Positions 1 to 8,021 of a DNA stretch of 17,605 nt are shown here, in pieces. The number at the start of each line of letters is the position of its first letter. The first letter of the stretch is position 1. The position numbers and the translations under genes were made by a program. The notes under the pieces are model-generated. The model searched no databases, was not told where the DNA came from, and saw nothing but the letters and a program-made list of their open reading frames with translations. Source of the DNA: Nitriliruptoraceae bacterium. Lineage in GTDB: Bacteria; Actinomycetota; Nitriliruptoria; Nitriliruptorales; Nitriliruptoraceae. The stretch spans positions 1 through 17,605 of the forward strand of contig SKJO01000105.1 of assembly GCA_007121975.1 (NCBI GenBank). Direction: 5' to 3'.

Positions 1-1924
<1,924 letters not shown>

Positions 1925-1983
1925 GGCTCGTGGGCTCCTCGTCGGCGGGGTCGCGGCGGCGCGTCGGGGTCACTTCGACGTAA

Positions 1984-1997
1984 TCACACCGGTGTGA
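1984..1997. promoter_or_regulatory. Perfect 14-bp palindrome in the nrdJ leader, possible operator
   Basis: TCACACCGGTGTGA is its own reverse complement, with two 7-bp arms and no loop. It lies 60-73 bp upstream of the nrdJ ATG. The lack of a loop argues for a dimeric regulator site rather than an RNA hairpin. It does not resemble the NrdR or LexA consensus. Which protein would bind it is unknown. Confidence 0.4.
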
Positions 1998-2066
1998 CTC
2001 GGGCGGCACTCAACCCCTTCGGTCCACGGTACGCAAGCACCGATCTCCCTGCCCCGATCGACCAAT

Positions 2067-2115
2067 ACACAACTCGTGGTGGTCCGTTGGGCGCTTGACC
2101 CCCTACATGTTGTGT
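2067..2115. promoter_or_regulatory. Candidate NrdR box pair upstream of nrdJ
   Basis: Two 16-bp sequences resemble the NrdR box acaCwAyATrTwGtgt: ACACAACTCGTGGTGG (2067-2082) and CCCCTACATGTTGTGT (2100-2115). Each matches about 12 of 16 positions. Their centres are 33 bp apart, about three helical turns; known NrdR boxes are usually 31-32 bp apart, so the spacing is one or two bases long. NrdR normally binds paired boxes at ribonucleotide reductase promoters, nrdJ is downstream, and nrdR is in the same window. Function is inferred. Confidence 0.55.
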
Positions 2116-2296
2116 TTCCACCGGCGATCATCCGAGTCTGCCACCGTCTGTCCCCATCTCCTCGGGACTTGTCCACAACCCTGTCCCCCGTCGGCAATCT
2201 CTCGATGAGCGCGCGATGCGCACGCGGTGCGCACCAACCGGACGTGTTGGTCCCCACCCACAGCACGACCCCCGCGGCTTCGGGTCCGAGGTCGCC

Positions 2297-2302
2297 TAGC
2301 AT
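2297..2302 (+). promoter_or_regulatory. Candidate -10 element (TAGCAT) for the AI-2E-type gene
   Basis: CCTAGCAT fits the TANNNT pattern of actinobacterial housekeeping promoters and lies about 70 bp upstream of the ATG at 2372. CTAG tetramers in this window fall mostly at such promoter positions. No clear -35 is visible. Confidence 0.35.
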
Positions 2303-2371
2303 GCGTCCGGTCCGACCCCAGCGACGATCTCCCGGGCCGGTCCAACGTCCACGACCCTGCGAGGGGTGGCG

Positions 2372-3568
2372 ATGAGCGACTCAGAAGCCAACGACCCCAC
2401 CGAGTCCACCGAGGTAGCGGCGGCAGACGACGCCCCCGCCGCGCTCGACCCGACACGTCCCGACATCCAGCGGGTGCCACAGTGGCTGGCGACCCTCACG
2501 GCCTGGACCTGGCGGCTGCTGGTGCTGATCGCGGGCTCGACCGCCGTGCTCTACGTGCTGGTGACGCTGTCGCTGGTCACCCTGCCGGTGATCATCGCCC
2601 TGGTGCTGGCCACCTTGTGCGTCGGACCGGCCCGGGCCCTGGAACGTCGCGGGCTGCCCCGCGCGGCTGCCGCCCTGATCGTGGTCGGCGGCGGGGTCAT
2701 CGGGGTCGGTGGGCTGCTCGCGGCCCTCACGCCGTCGTTCGTGACCCAGGTGCGCGAGTTGGTACCCACCGTGGTCACCGCGGTCGATCAGGTCTTCGAG
2801 TGGCTGGACACCGGCCCGCTGGGCTGGGACCGCGAGGAAGTCTTCGGCCTGGTGGACCAGGGACTGGAGACGCTGCGCGAGCAGTCGGGGCAGATCGCCG
2901 GGCAGGTGGTGTCGGGAGCCGCCTTGGTGGTTCAGGGCGTGACCGCGTTGGTGCTGGCCCTGGTGCTGCTGTTCTTCTTCGTCAAGGACGGCGCCCAGAT
3001 CGTGGACTGGACGCTGGCGCGCACGCCGCCGGCCCACCGCTCCACCCTGCGTGCGGTGGGGCGCCGCGCCTGGACGGCACTGTCGGGGTTCGTACGCGGC
3101 ACCGCCGCGATCGCGCTCATCGACGCGGTGGGCATCGGCATCGGGCTGGCCATCATCGGGGTGCCGCTGGTGCTGCCCATCTCCGTTCTGGTGTTCCTCG
3201 GCGGCTTCATCCCCGTGATCGGCGCGTTCCTGACCGGCATGATCGCGGTGCTGGTGGCGCTGGCCGCGACCGACTTCACCACCGCGCTGATCACCCTGGC
3301 GATCGTCGTCGGGGTGCAGCAGTTCGAGTCCAACGTCCTGCAGCCGGTGATCATGCGCCGGGCGGTGTCGCTGCACCCGGTGGTGCTGCTCGGGGCGCTG
3401 ACGGCCGGCGGCGTGCTGATCGGCATCATCGGCGCGTTCCTGGCGGTACCGATCGCGGCCGTGCTGGCCGCGGTCGGCAACGAGCTGCGACTGCGCCACG
3501 AGGCCCGCCTCGCCGGCCAGGACCCCGACGCGATGACCGAGGTGCTGGCCGAACCGGACGCTGGCTGA
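2372..3568 (+). CDS. AI-2E/PerM (formerly UPF0118) family membrane transporter
   Basis: This 398-residue polytopic membrane protein belongs by pattern to the PerM/YdiK/TqsA superfamily. An acidic, proline-rich N-terminus of about 50 residues precedes a paired hydrophobic segment (LLVLIAGSTAVLYVLVTLSL, then VIIALVLATLCVGPARALE). An extended soluble loop with VREL...W follows, and then the C-terminal half rich in helices, with FFFVKDG, LGGFIPVIGAFLTGMIAVLV and QQFESNVLQPVIMRRAVSLHP. The last is the family's most conserved stretch (normally E...LxPxxxGxxxxLHP). I chose ATG 2372 because GAGGGG lies 5 nt upstream; an in-frame GTG at 2366 overlaps that site and is less likely. The substrate cannot be inferred: relatives export autoinducer-2, or act in Na+/H+ or small-molecule efflux. 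The gene converges with the amidase, with 15 bp between stops. Confidence 0.88.
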   Translation: MSDSEANDPTESTEVAAADDAPAALDPTRPDIQRVPQWLATLTAWTWRLLVLIAGSTAVLYVLVTLSLVTLPVIIALVLATLCVGPARALERRGLPRAAAALIVVGGGVIGVGGLLAALTPSFVTQVRELVPTVVTAVDQVFEWLDTGPLGWDREEVFGLVDQGLETLREQSGQIAGQVVSGAALVVQGVTALVLALVLLFFFVKDGAQIVDWTLARTPPAHRSTLRAVGRRAWTALSGFVRGTAAIALIDAVGIGIGLAIIGVPLVLPISVLVFLGGFIPVIGAFLTGMIAVLVALAATDFTTALITLAIVVGVQQFESNVLQPVIMRRAVSLHPVVLLGALTAGGVLIGIIGAFLAVPIAAVLAAVGNELRLRHEARLAGQDPDAMTEVLAEPDAG

Positions 3569-3583
3569 CCGGCGGTCGGTGCG

Positions 3584-4975
3584 TCAGTCCGCGGTGGCCG
3601 CCACCCCGCCAGGAACTCCCCAGCCGGGCGCGTGACGATCCCACGGGGCGAGCGCCTCGAGTTGGGCGGCCACCGCCAGCACCAGATCCTCACGACCCTG
3701 CGCGGCGATCACCTGCACCGCGAGCGGCCGTCCGGCCTCGTGCCACAGCGGCACGACGGCCGCGGGGGTGTCCGCGAGGTTCCAGAACTGGCTGAAGGGG
3801 TAGGCGGCCACGCTCGAAGCCAGGTTCGCCGCCCACGACCGCTCCCGCCAGGCCCGGGCGGCCGGCGGCTGGCGCGCGGCCGCCGGGGTGATCAGCACGT
3901 CGTGCTCGGCGAGGAAGGGCGCGACGCGCGCGCGCCAGTGCCGGGCCTGCTCGTCACTGACGGGGACCCGACGCGACAGTCGGTGTCCGGCCACGGCATG
4001 CGCACGGGTCCGGGGCTCGAGGGCGGTGAGGTCCAGGCCCATCGAGGCGACGTCCTCGGCCGCAGCCTGCATCGCCCGGGAGGTCAGCGCGTTGACGGTG
4101 GCCGTGTCGTAGGGCGGGTCGGCACGCCGGACCTCGTGCCCGGCGTGGTGGAGCAGTCGGCCGGCTTCGATCGCCGCCTCGACCCACGGCCGGGTGGCCG
4201 ACAGGCCAGGCAACGGGACCGCCCAGGAGACCGCCACCCGCAGGGCCGCATCGGGGGGCTGCGGCGCCGGGCCGGGCTGCTGACCGGCCATCACCGCCAG
4301 CATCAGTGACCCGTCAGCCACGGTGGTGGCCAGTGGGCCGATCCGGCTCATGCCGAACCAGTGGTGGACCCCGTCGAGTTCCTCGGGCAGCAGGTCCGCG
4401 CCGGGCTTGATCCCGAAGCAGCCCGTGGCGGCGGCCGGGATCCGGATCGATCCCAGGCCGTCGGTCGCAAGCGCGAGCGGGACGGTTCCCGCGCTCACCG
4501 CGGCACCCGACCCCCCCGACGAGCCCCCCGCCGACCGCGAGGGATCCCACGGGCTGACCGCGATCCCGCCGGCGTCGTCGCTGGTGGCCCACAGGCACAG
4601 CTCCGGGCACCGGGTCTTGCCGATCACGACCGCACCGGCGGCCTTGAGCCGCGCCACCACCTCGTGGTCGCCCGCAGCCGGCTCGCCGCTGGTCGCCGTC
4701 GACCCGTGGCGGGTGGCCTCCCCCGCCACGTCGACCACGTCCTTGATCGCAACGGGAACGCCCGCCAGCGGCAGCCGATCACGGTCGGCGCGAGCATCGA
4801 TGGCCTCGGCCTCGCCCAGTGCCTGGCGACGACGCACCACGACGTAGGCCCCGAGGCGGTGCTCGACATGGGCGAGGTGGTCGAGGTGCTCACGGACCAC
4901 CTGGCGCGCGTCGAGGCGTCCGGCCCGGACCTCGGCGGCCAACGCGGTCGCGGATCGGCCGAGGATCTGCGGCAT
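3584..4975 (-). CDS. Amidase signature family hydrolase
   Basis: This 463-residue protein of the amidase signature family (GatA/FAAH-like) would hydrolyse an amide bond in the cytoplasm. The Ser-cisSer-Lys triad is visible: Lys78 in GVPVAIKDVVDVAG, Ser152 in SAGGSSGGSGAA, and nucleophile Ser176 in TDGLGSIRIPA. One residue before the nucleophile block differs from the usual DxGGSIR, having Leu for the first Gly. The pattern GAVVIGKTRCPELCLWATSD is also typical. It is unlikely to be GatA because no gatB or gatC is nearby and the C-terminal half diverges. I set the start at ATG 4975, with GGAG 8 nt upstream. A GTG at 5005 is in frame but sits inside the candidate -10 element TAGGGT (5004-5009). 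Substrate is unknown. Confidence 0.9.
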   Translation of the reverse strand: MPQILGRSATALAAEVRAGRLDARQVVREHLDHLAHVEHRLGAYVVVRRRQALGEAEAIDARADRDRLPLAGVPVAIKDVVDVAGEATRHGSTATSGEPAAGDHEVVARLKAAGAVVIGKTRCPELCLWATSDDAGGIAVSPWDPSRSAGGSSGGSGAAVSAGTVPLALATDGLGSIRIPAAATGCFGIKPGADLLPEELDGVHHWFGMSRIGPLATTVADGSLMLAVMAGQQPGPAPQPPDAALRVAVSWAVPLPGLSATRPWVEAAIEAGRLLHHAGHEVRRADPPYDTATVNALTSRAMQAAAEDVASMGLDLTALEPRTRAHAVAGHRLSRRVPVSDEQARHWRARVAPFLAEHDVLITPAAARQPPAARAWRERSWAANLASSVAAYPFSQFWNLADTPAAVVPLWHEAGRPLAVQVIAAQGREDLVLAVAAQLEALAPWDRHAPGWGVPGGVAATAD

Positions 4976-5003
4976 GGGCTGGTCTCCGGATCGGCGGGTT
5001 TCC

Positions 5004-5009
5004 ACCCTA
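5004..5009 (-). promoter_or_regulatory. Candidate -10 element (TAGGGT) for the amidase gene
   Basis: On the minus strand, ACTAGGGTGG places TAGGGT about 30 bp upstream of the chosen ATG at 4975. This implies a transcript start near 4997, which would exclude the GTG at 5005 as translation start. No clear -35 was found. Confidence 0.4.
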
Positions 5010-5036
5010 GTCCCGGCAGTGATCGCAGGTGACGGC

Positions 5037-5042
5037 TAGGGT
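5037..5042 (+). promoter_or_regulatory. Candidate -10 element (TAGGGT) for the GNAT gene
   Basis: GGCTAGGGTGC on the plus strand faces away from the amidase promoter about 30 bp away. It would give a leader of roughly 150 nt before the GTG at 5197. The long leader makes this less certain than the other TANNNT elements here. Confidence 0.3.
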
Positions 5043-5196
5043 GCACCCGGATCGGGCGTACCGTCCGGGGTGCCACCCGTCACCGCGCAGCCCCGGTTCA
5101 GGGTGATGCGAACACGCTGCCCGGCACACGCGCCGACCCGCGCCTGCGCTCCCCGACCCCAGGGGCGCGTCGAGCCGCAGACCTCCGGAGGCCGCC

Positions 5197-6099
5197 GTGA
5201 GCGACCGACTGCCCCCCGCGACCCGGTCAAGGGCCGAGGTCCACCTGCGGGTGCTCGTCCCCGACGACGCGGCGTGGGTCGTCGAGGTCGATCGTGACGC
5301 CTCGACCAGCCTGGCAACCGGCTTCGCCTGGGAGCCGAACACGCTCGCTGCCGAGCTCGACGAGGGCCGCTGGGCCAGCGAGGAGCGATGGGCGTGGGCG
5401 ATCGTGGCCGATGGGCGACCCGGGGGCTTCGCGCTGGTGGTCAACTCCGACCCGCGTGCCGCCGACATGGCGATCCGCATCTCGCACGCGTTCCGGGGTC
5501 GTGGCGTGGGCCGCGAGGTGCTGCGGCAGCTCGCCGACCACCACTTCCAGGCCCAACCGGAACTGCAGCGTCTCGCCGGTCGAGCCCATGAGCACAACGT
5601 GCCGATGCAGCGGGCGTTCAACGCCGCCGGCTTCCGCATGGAGGCCCGCTACCGCGACTCCTTCCGGCAACCTGACGGGCGCTACGCCTCGGAGTGGGGC
5701 TATGCGCTGACCCGAGCGGACTGGGAGTCCGGCCGCCACCGCCGGGATGCCCAGGGCTACGACCTGCACGGGCTGACCTTCACGCTCGAGGAGACCGTCG
5801 ACGGGCCCGAGACCCGCGGGATGCTCGTCAAGTTCCTGCAGGAGGGACGGCGCGCCATCGCCCGCTACGACGGCTGGGACCTGGCCGAAGGAGAGCTGGC
5901 CGGGCTGCTGGTCGGTGACGTGCTGCGCTACCGCTTCGTGCACGTGGTCGATGCACGCGACGGCAGCAGCGAGGAGACCGGGCGGGGCCGCGCCCGGGTC
6001 CAGCGCCGCGGGGACGGACGCCTCGAGATCGTCGACGACTGGTCCGACGACCGCGGTGGGCACGGACGCCGGGTGCTCATCGAGCGGCGGGAGGGCTGA
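5197..6099 (+). CDS. GNAT-family acetyltransferase with a C-terminal beta-barrel-like domain
   Basis: This 300-residue two-domain protein starts at GTG 5197, with GGAG 6 nt upstream. Residues about 15-175 form a GNAT acetyltransferase of the RimJ/RimL type. The acetyl-CoA loop motif is AFRGRGVGREVLRQL (about 98-112) and the late motif is NVPMQRAFNAAGFRMEARYRD. Residues about 190-298 form a separate domain with GLTFTLEETVDGPETRGMLV, RYDG, LAGLLVGDVLRYRFVHV and LEIVDDWSDD. It resembles the small Bacillus proteins annotated as n-acetylglutamate synthase, which are predicted avidin-like beta-barrels; this resemblance is from memory of the family pattern. The acetyl acceptor is unknown. It converges with the hotdog gene, with 7 bp between stops. 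Confidence 0.8.
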   Translation: MSDRLPPATRSRAEVHLRVLVPDDAAWVVEVDRDASTSLATGFAWEPNTLAAELDEGRWASEERWAWAIVADGRPGGFALVVNSDPRAADMAIRISHAFRGRGVGREVLRQLADHHFQAQPELQRLAGRAHEHNVPMQRAFNAAGFRMEARYRDSFRQPDGRYASEWGYALTRADWESGRHRRDAQGYDLHGLTFTLEETVDGPETRGMLVKFLQEGRRAIARYDGWDLAEGELAGLLVGDVLRYRFVHVVDARDGSSEETGRGRARVQRRGDGRLEIVDDWSDDRGGHGRRVLIERREG

Positions 6100-6106
6100 G
6101 CCGCGC

Positions 6107-6958
6107 TCAGCTCGGCAGGCTCGGGATCTCGGGCACGGCCACCATCAGCGCCGAAGCCAGGGCGTAGATCACGCCGTCCTCGTCCACGATGGCCGAACGG
6201 GCACGATGCTTGCGGCCATCCGCACCGTCATGTCGGGCCACCACCCGCAGCGGCTCCATCACCGGAGGATCGTGGTACCAGCGCACCTCGTAGCCCCCGA
6301 GCAGGCCGCCGGCGCCGCCCGCATCCCGGATCGTGGGGTAGGCGGCCCACTGCGTCGGGCAGTCGAGCACCGCGGCGACGATGAGCGGATCGAGGATCCC
6401 CGCCGCGCCGAGCCCGTCGTCGGCCACCCAGGCGCAGACCTCGATGCCAGGCGTGAGGGGCGCGGGGTGCAGCCGCAACCCGAGCGGGTGGCGGGGATGC
6501 GCGCCGCACACCCAGCAGGTCGGGAACACCTCCTGGGGGCGGGGCTCGGGCAGCGCCACCCGCGCGAGCTCGGCGAGGTCGCCGGCCCGGGCGCCGACCT
6601 CGTGGCCGGCCAACTCCACCTCGGCGGCGACCAGCACCTTGCCGGCCCGGCGGGTCTCGACCTCGTAGGTCGCGACCCGGTCGGTGGGCCGCACGCCGAT
6701 CTCGAGATCGACCTGCAGGGGGGTCGGCGCGAACAGCCGCGCCCGCAGACCCGTGACCGGTGCCCCGAAGCGGTCGGCGACCTGCGCGGCGGCCACGCTC
6801 ACCCCGGCCGCGAACCCACCCTGCAGGATGCCAGGAGGTCCATCGAGCCCACGGCCGGCCCTCAAGTCGCGGATCAGCCAGCCATCCTCGATCCGGCTGG
6901 CGGCCGACAGGGTGATCCCGAGCTCGGGTGGTCCGACCGGCAGCTCGTGAGGAGTCAT
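6107..6958 (-). CDS. Double-hotdog thioesterase-like protein
   Basis: This 283-residue protein of uncertain function has two apparent hotdog-fold halves. The first includes GPPGILQGGFAAGVSVAAA (about 40-58), the typical helix-entry region of PaaI-like thioesterases, followed by strands with APTPLQVDLEIGVRPTDRVATYEVETRRAGKVLVAAEVEL. The second begins with CWVCGAHPRHPLGLRL (148-163), a pattern common in actinobacterial hotdog proteins, and has ILDPLIVAAVLDCPTQWAAYP. No catalytic Asp/Glu could be assigned with confidence. Acyl-CoA is the likely ligand class by family. The ATG at 6958 lies only about 7 bp after a TAGGCT -10 element, suggesting a leaderless transcript, and no Shine-Dalgarno is evident. 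It is divergent from nrdR. Confidence 0.75.
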   Translation of the reverse strand: MTPHELPVGPPELGITLSAASRIEDGWLIRDLRAGRGLDGPPGILQGGFAAGVSVAAAQVADRFGAPVTGLRARLFAPTPLQVDLEIGVRPTDRVATYEVETRRAGKVLVAAEVELAGHEVGARAGDLAELARVALPEPRPQEVFPTCWVCGAHPRHPLGLRLHPAPLTPGIEVCAWVADDGLGAAGILDPLIVAAVLDCPTQWAAYPTIRDAGGAGGLLGGYEVRWYHDPPVMEPLRVVARHDGADGRKHRARSAIVDEDGVIYALASALMVAVPEIPSLPS

Positions 6959-6965
6959 ACCCCGA

Positions 6966-6984
6966 GCCTAGCCTCGGCTAGCGT
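6966..6984. promoter_or_regulatory. Overlapping divergent -10 elements for the hotdog gene and nrdR
   Basis: CTAGCCTCGGCTAG (6968-6981) is a perfect inverted repeat with a 2-bp centre. Read leftward, it provides TAGGCT (6966-6971) just before the hotdog ATG at 6958. Read rightward, it provides TAGCGT (6979-6984) about 25 bp before the nrdR start. Two back-to-back TANNNT promoters explain the palindrome. Simultaneous occupancy looks sterically impossible, so the two genes may exclude each other. Confidence 0.45.
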
Positions 6985-7009
6985 CGCCCCGGCTCCCGAA
7001 GGAGGCGTG

Positions 7010-7486
7010 GTGCGCTGTCCCCACTGCGGACGCGACGAGGACCGCGTGGTCGACTCGCGGCCGGTCGACGAGCACGCCGCCGTGCGCCGGCGGCGTGAGT
7101 GCCGCGGGTGCGCAACCCGGTTCACCACCTTCGAACGCATCGAGCAGCCGGAGGTGCTCGTGCGCAAGCGGTCCGGAGCGCTGGTCGCGTTCTCCCGCCA
7201 CCGGGTACTGGACGGCATGGCCCGCGCATCCAAGGGTCGCGTGCCCCGTGAGCAGCTCGAGCAGGCCGCTCGATCGGTGGAGTTCACCATCCGCAGCAGC
7301 GGAGAGACCGAGGTCAGCTCCGAGCAGGTGGGGCTGCGGGTGCTCGCCCAACTGCGGGATCTCGATGAGGTGAGCTACCTCCGGTTCGCCTCGGTGTACA
7401 AGGACTTCCAGGGACCCGAGGAGTTCGCGCTCGAACTCAACTCGCTGCGCAAGGAGCAGCCACCCAAGCCGGCAGCCGGAGCCTGA
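7010..7486 (+). CDS. nrdR: Transcriptional repressor NrdR
   Basis: NrdR is the ATP/dATP-sensing repressor of ribonucleotide reductase genes. The 158-residue product has the diagnostic N-terminal zinc ribbon (MRCPHCG with Cys3 and Cys6, CRGC with Cys31 and Cys34) and RRRRECRGCATRFTTFERIE. The ATP-cone follows at about 46-136 (VLVRKRSGALVAFSRHRVLDGM, SYLRFASVYKDFQ). Length is normal for the family. GTG 7010 is chosen because it gives the conserved MxCP start and leaves 4 nt after GGAGG (7001-7005); GTG 7007 leaves only one. It has its own probable promoter at 6979. Its expected target, nrdJ, is about 5 kb to the left and is not co-transcribed. It converges with the LysM gene, with only 3 bp between stops. 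Confidence 0.96.
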   Translation: MRCPHCGRDEDRVVDSRPVDEHAAVRRRRECRGCATRFTTFERIEQPEVLVRKRSGALVAFSRHRVLDGMARASKGRVPREQLEQAARSVEFTIRSSGETEVSSEQVGLRVLAQLRDLDEVSYLRFASVYKDFQGPEEFALELNSLRKEQPPKPAAGA

Positions 7487-7489
7487 GCG

Positions 7490-7801
7490 TCACCAGGCGG
7501 GCAGCACCAGTACCTGCCAGGTCGCAACCGGCTCGGCCCCGAGTCCGTTGACCTCGCGCAACGCCTGCAGCTGCCGCCGGGTGCCGATGTCCTCGGGCGC
7601 GGTGGTCCCGGCGATCTCCAGCAGCGTCTGGCCGGGTTCGACGACGTGGTGCCCGGCGCTGCCCGCGGGTCGTTGCGCATCGGCGACCACCGTGCCCGCG
7701 CCGATCCCGAGCGCGGTCACCAGCGCCACGACCACACTCAGGGCGACCAGGCGGCGGCTCCACCGCGTCGGCGTGCGGGGCGGGCAGACTGCTCGCGACA
7801 T
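7490..7801 (-). CDS. Small membrane-anchored LysM protein, probable SOS-regulated cell-division/cell-wall factor
   Basis: This 103-residue protein has a short basic N-terminus, one membrane segment (RLVALSVVVALVTALGIGAG, about 17-36) and a C-terminal LysM-like domain (HHVVEPGQTLLEIAG to TWQVLVLPAW). LysM binds peptidoglycan. I chose ATG 7801 for its AAGGAG 8 nt upstream; ATG 7825 is also in frame. It is divergent from lexA and convergent with nrdR, the same position as Rv2719c of M. tuberculosis and functionally like the SOS division inhibitors YneA and DivS. Two LexA boxes lie upstream (7837-7850 and 7863-7876), so induction by DNA damage is expected. Division inhibition is inferred from position and architecture only. 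Confidence 0.85.
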   Translation of the reverse strand: MSRAVCPPRTPTRWSRRLVALSVVVALVTALGIGAGTVVADAQRPAGSAGHHVVEPGQTLLEIAGTTAPEDIGTRRQLQALREVNGLGAEPVATWQVLVLPAW

Positions 7802-7836
7802 CCGTCGGGCTCCTTGACGGCGCATCGACTGCGCAT

Positions 7837-7850
7837 CGAACGTTCGTTCC
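7837..7850. promoter_or_regulatory. LexA box 1 (near-perfect)
   Basis: CGAACGTTCGTTCC matches 9 of the 10 fixed positions of the actinobacterial/Gram-positive SOS box CGAACNNNNGTTCG; the final G is C. It lies 36 bp upstream of the LysM ATG. Confidence 0.7.
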
Positions 7851-7862
7851 CCACCAGTAGAG

Positions 7863-7876
7863 CGAACGCTCGTTCG
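7863..7876. promoter_or_regulatory. LexA box 2 (perfect)
   Basis: CGAACGCTCGTTCG matches every fixed position of CGAACNNNNGTTCG. It lies 62 bp upstream of the LysM ATG and 13 bp from box 1, likely over the LysM promoter. Confidence 0.9.
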
Positions 7877-7906
7877 TTCGTCAAGTCGGAGGTCGCGACC
7901 GCGTGT

Positions 7907-7920
7907 GGAACGGGTGTTCG
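7907..7920. promoter_or_regulatory. LexA box 3 (near-perfect)
   Basis: GGAACGGGTGTTCG matches 9 of 10 fixed positions of CGAACNNNNGTTCG; the first C is G. It overlaps the candidate lexA -35 TTCGCA (7917-7922). Confidence 0.65.
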
Positions 7921-7946
7921 CAACCGGGCCGGCGCCATGCTATCGT
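7917..7946 (+). promoter_or_regulatory. Candidate lexA promoter
   Basis: TTCGCA (7917-7922) and TATCGT (7941-7946) are separated by 18 bp and sit between LexA boxes 3 and 4. The predicted transcript start falls within box 4, so bound LexA would block initiation. Confidence 0.45.
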
Positions 7947-7951
7947 TGGGA

Positions 7952-7965
7952 CGAACGGACGTTCG
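7952..7965. promoter_or_regulatory. LexA box 4 (perfect), lexA autoregulation
   Basis: CGAACGGACGTTCG matches every fixed position of the SOS box. It lies 56 bp upstream of the lexA ATG, just downstream of the candidate -10. Confidence 0.9.
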
Positions 7966-8021
7966 CAGCGACGGGCGCCACGGCACCGCCCGCAGCCCAC
8001 CCCCGAGCAGGAGCAGACGTC

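Larger units (their letters stand above)
1925..2371. other. 447-bp divergent intergenic region between nrdJ and the AI-2E-type gene
   Basis: I see no credible gene here; the open frames lack family resemblance and mostly overlap flanking genes. It holds a 14-bp palindrome (1984-1997), a candidate NrdR box pair (2067-2115), a 10-bp palindrome GGTGCGCACC (2226-2235), a loose inverted repeat CCAAC/GTTGG (2234-2250) and a candidate -10 element for the rightward gene (2297-2302). I could not identify a convincing -35/-10 pair for nrdJ. Confidence 0.6.

Noticed and set aside
1925..2371. Cobalamin riboswitch upstream of nrdJ
   Set aside because: I looked for a B12-box-like sequence in the leader on the nrdJ strand and saw none; control by NrdR is better supported.
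2227..3795. A 522-codon plus-strand open frame overlapping the AI-2E-type gene
   Set aside because: It is out of frame with a clear membrane-protein gene and is an Arg/Gly/Pro-rich shadow without domains.
6968..6981. CTAGCCTCGGCTAG as a regulator operator
   Set aside because: The palindrome is adequately explained as two back-to-back -10 elements for the divergent hotdog gene and nrdR.
7905..8021. N-terminal extension of lexA to an upstream start near 7905
   Set aside because: It would translate through LexA box 4 and the promoter; ATG 8022 has a good ribosome binding site and gives the standard LexA N-terminus.
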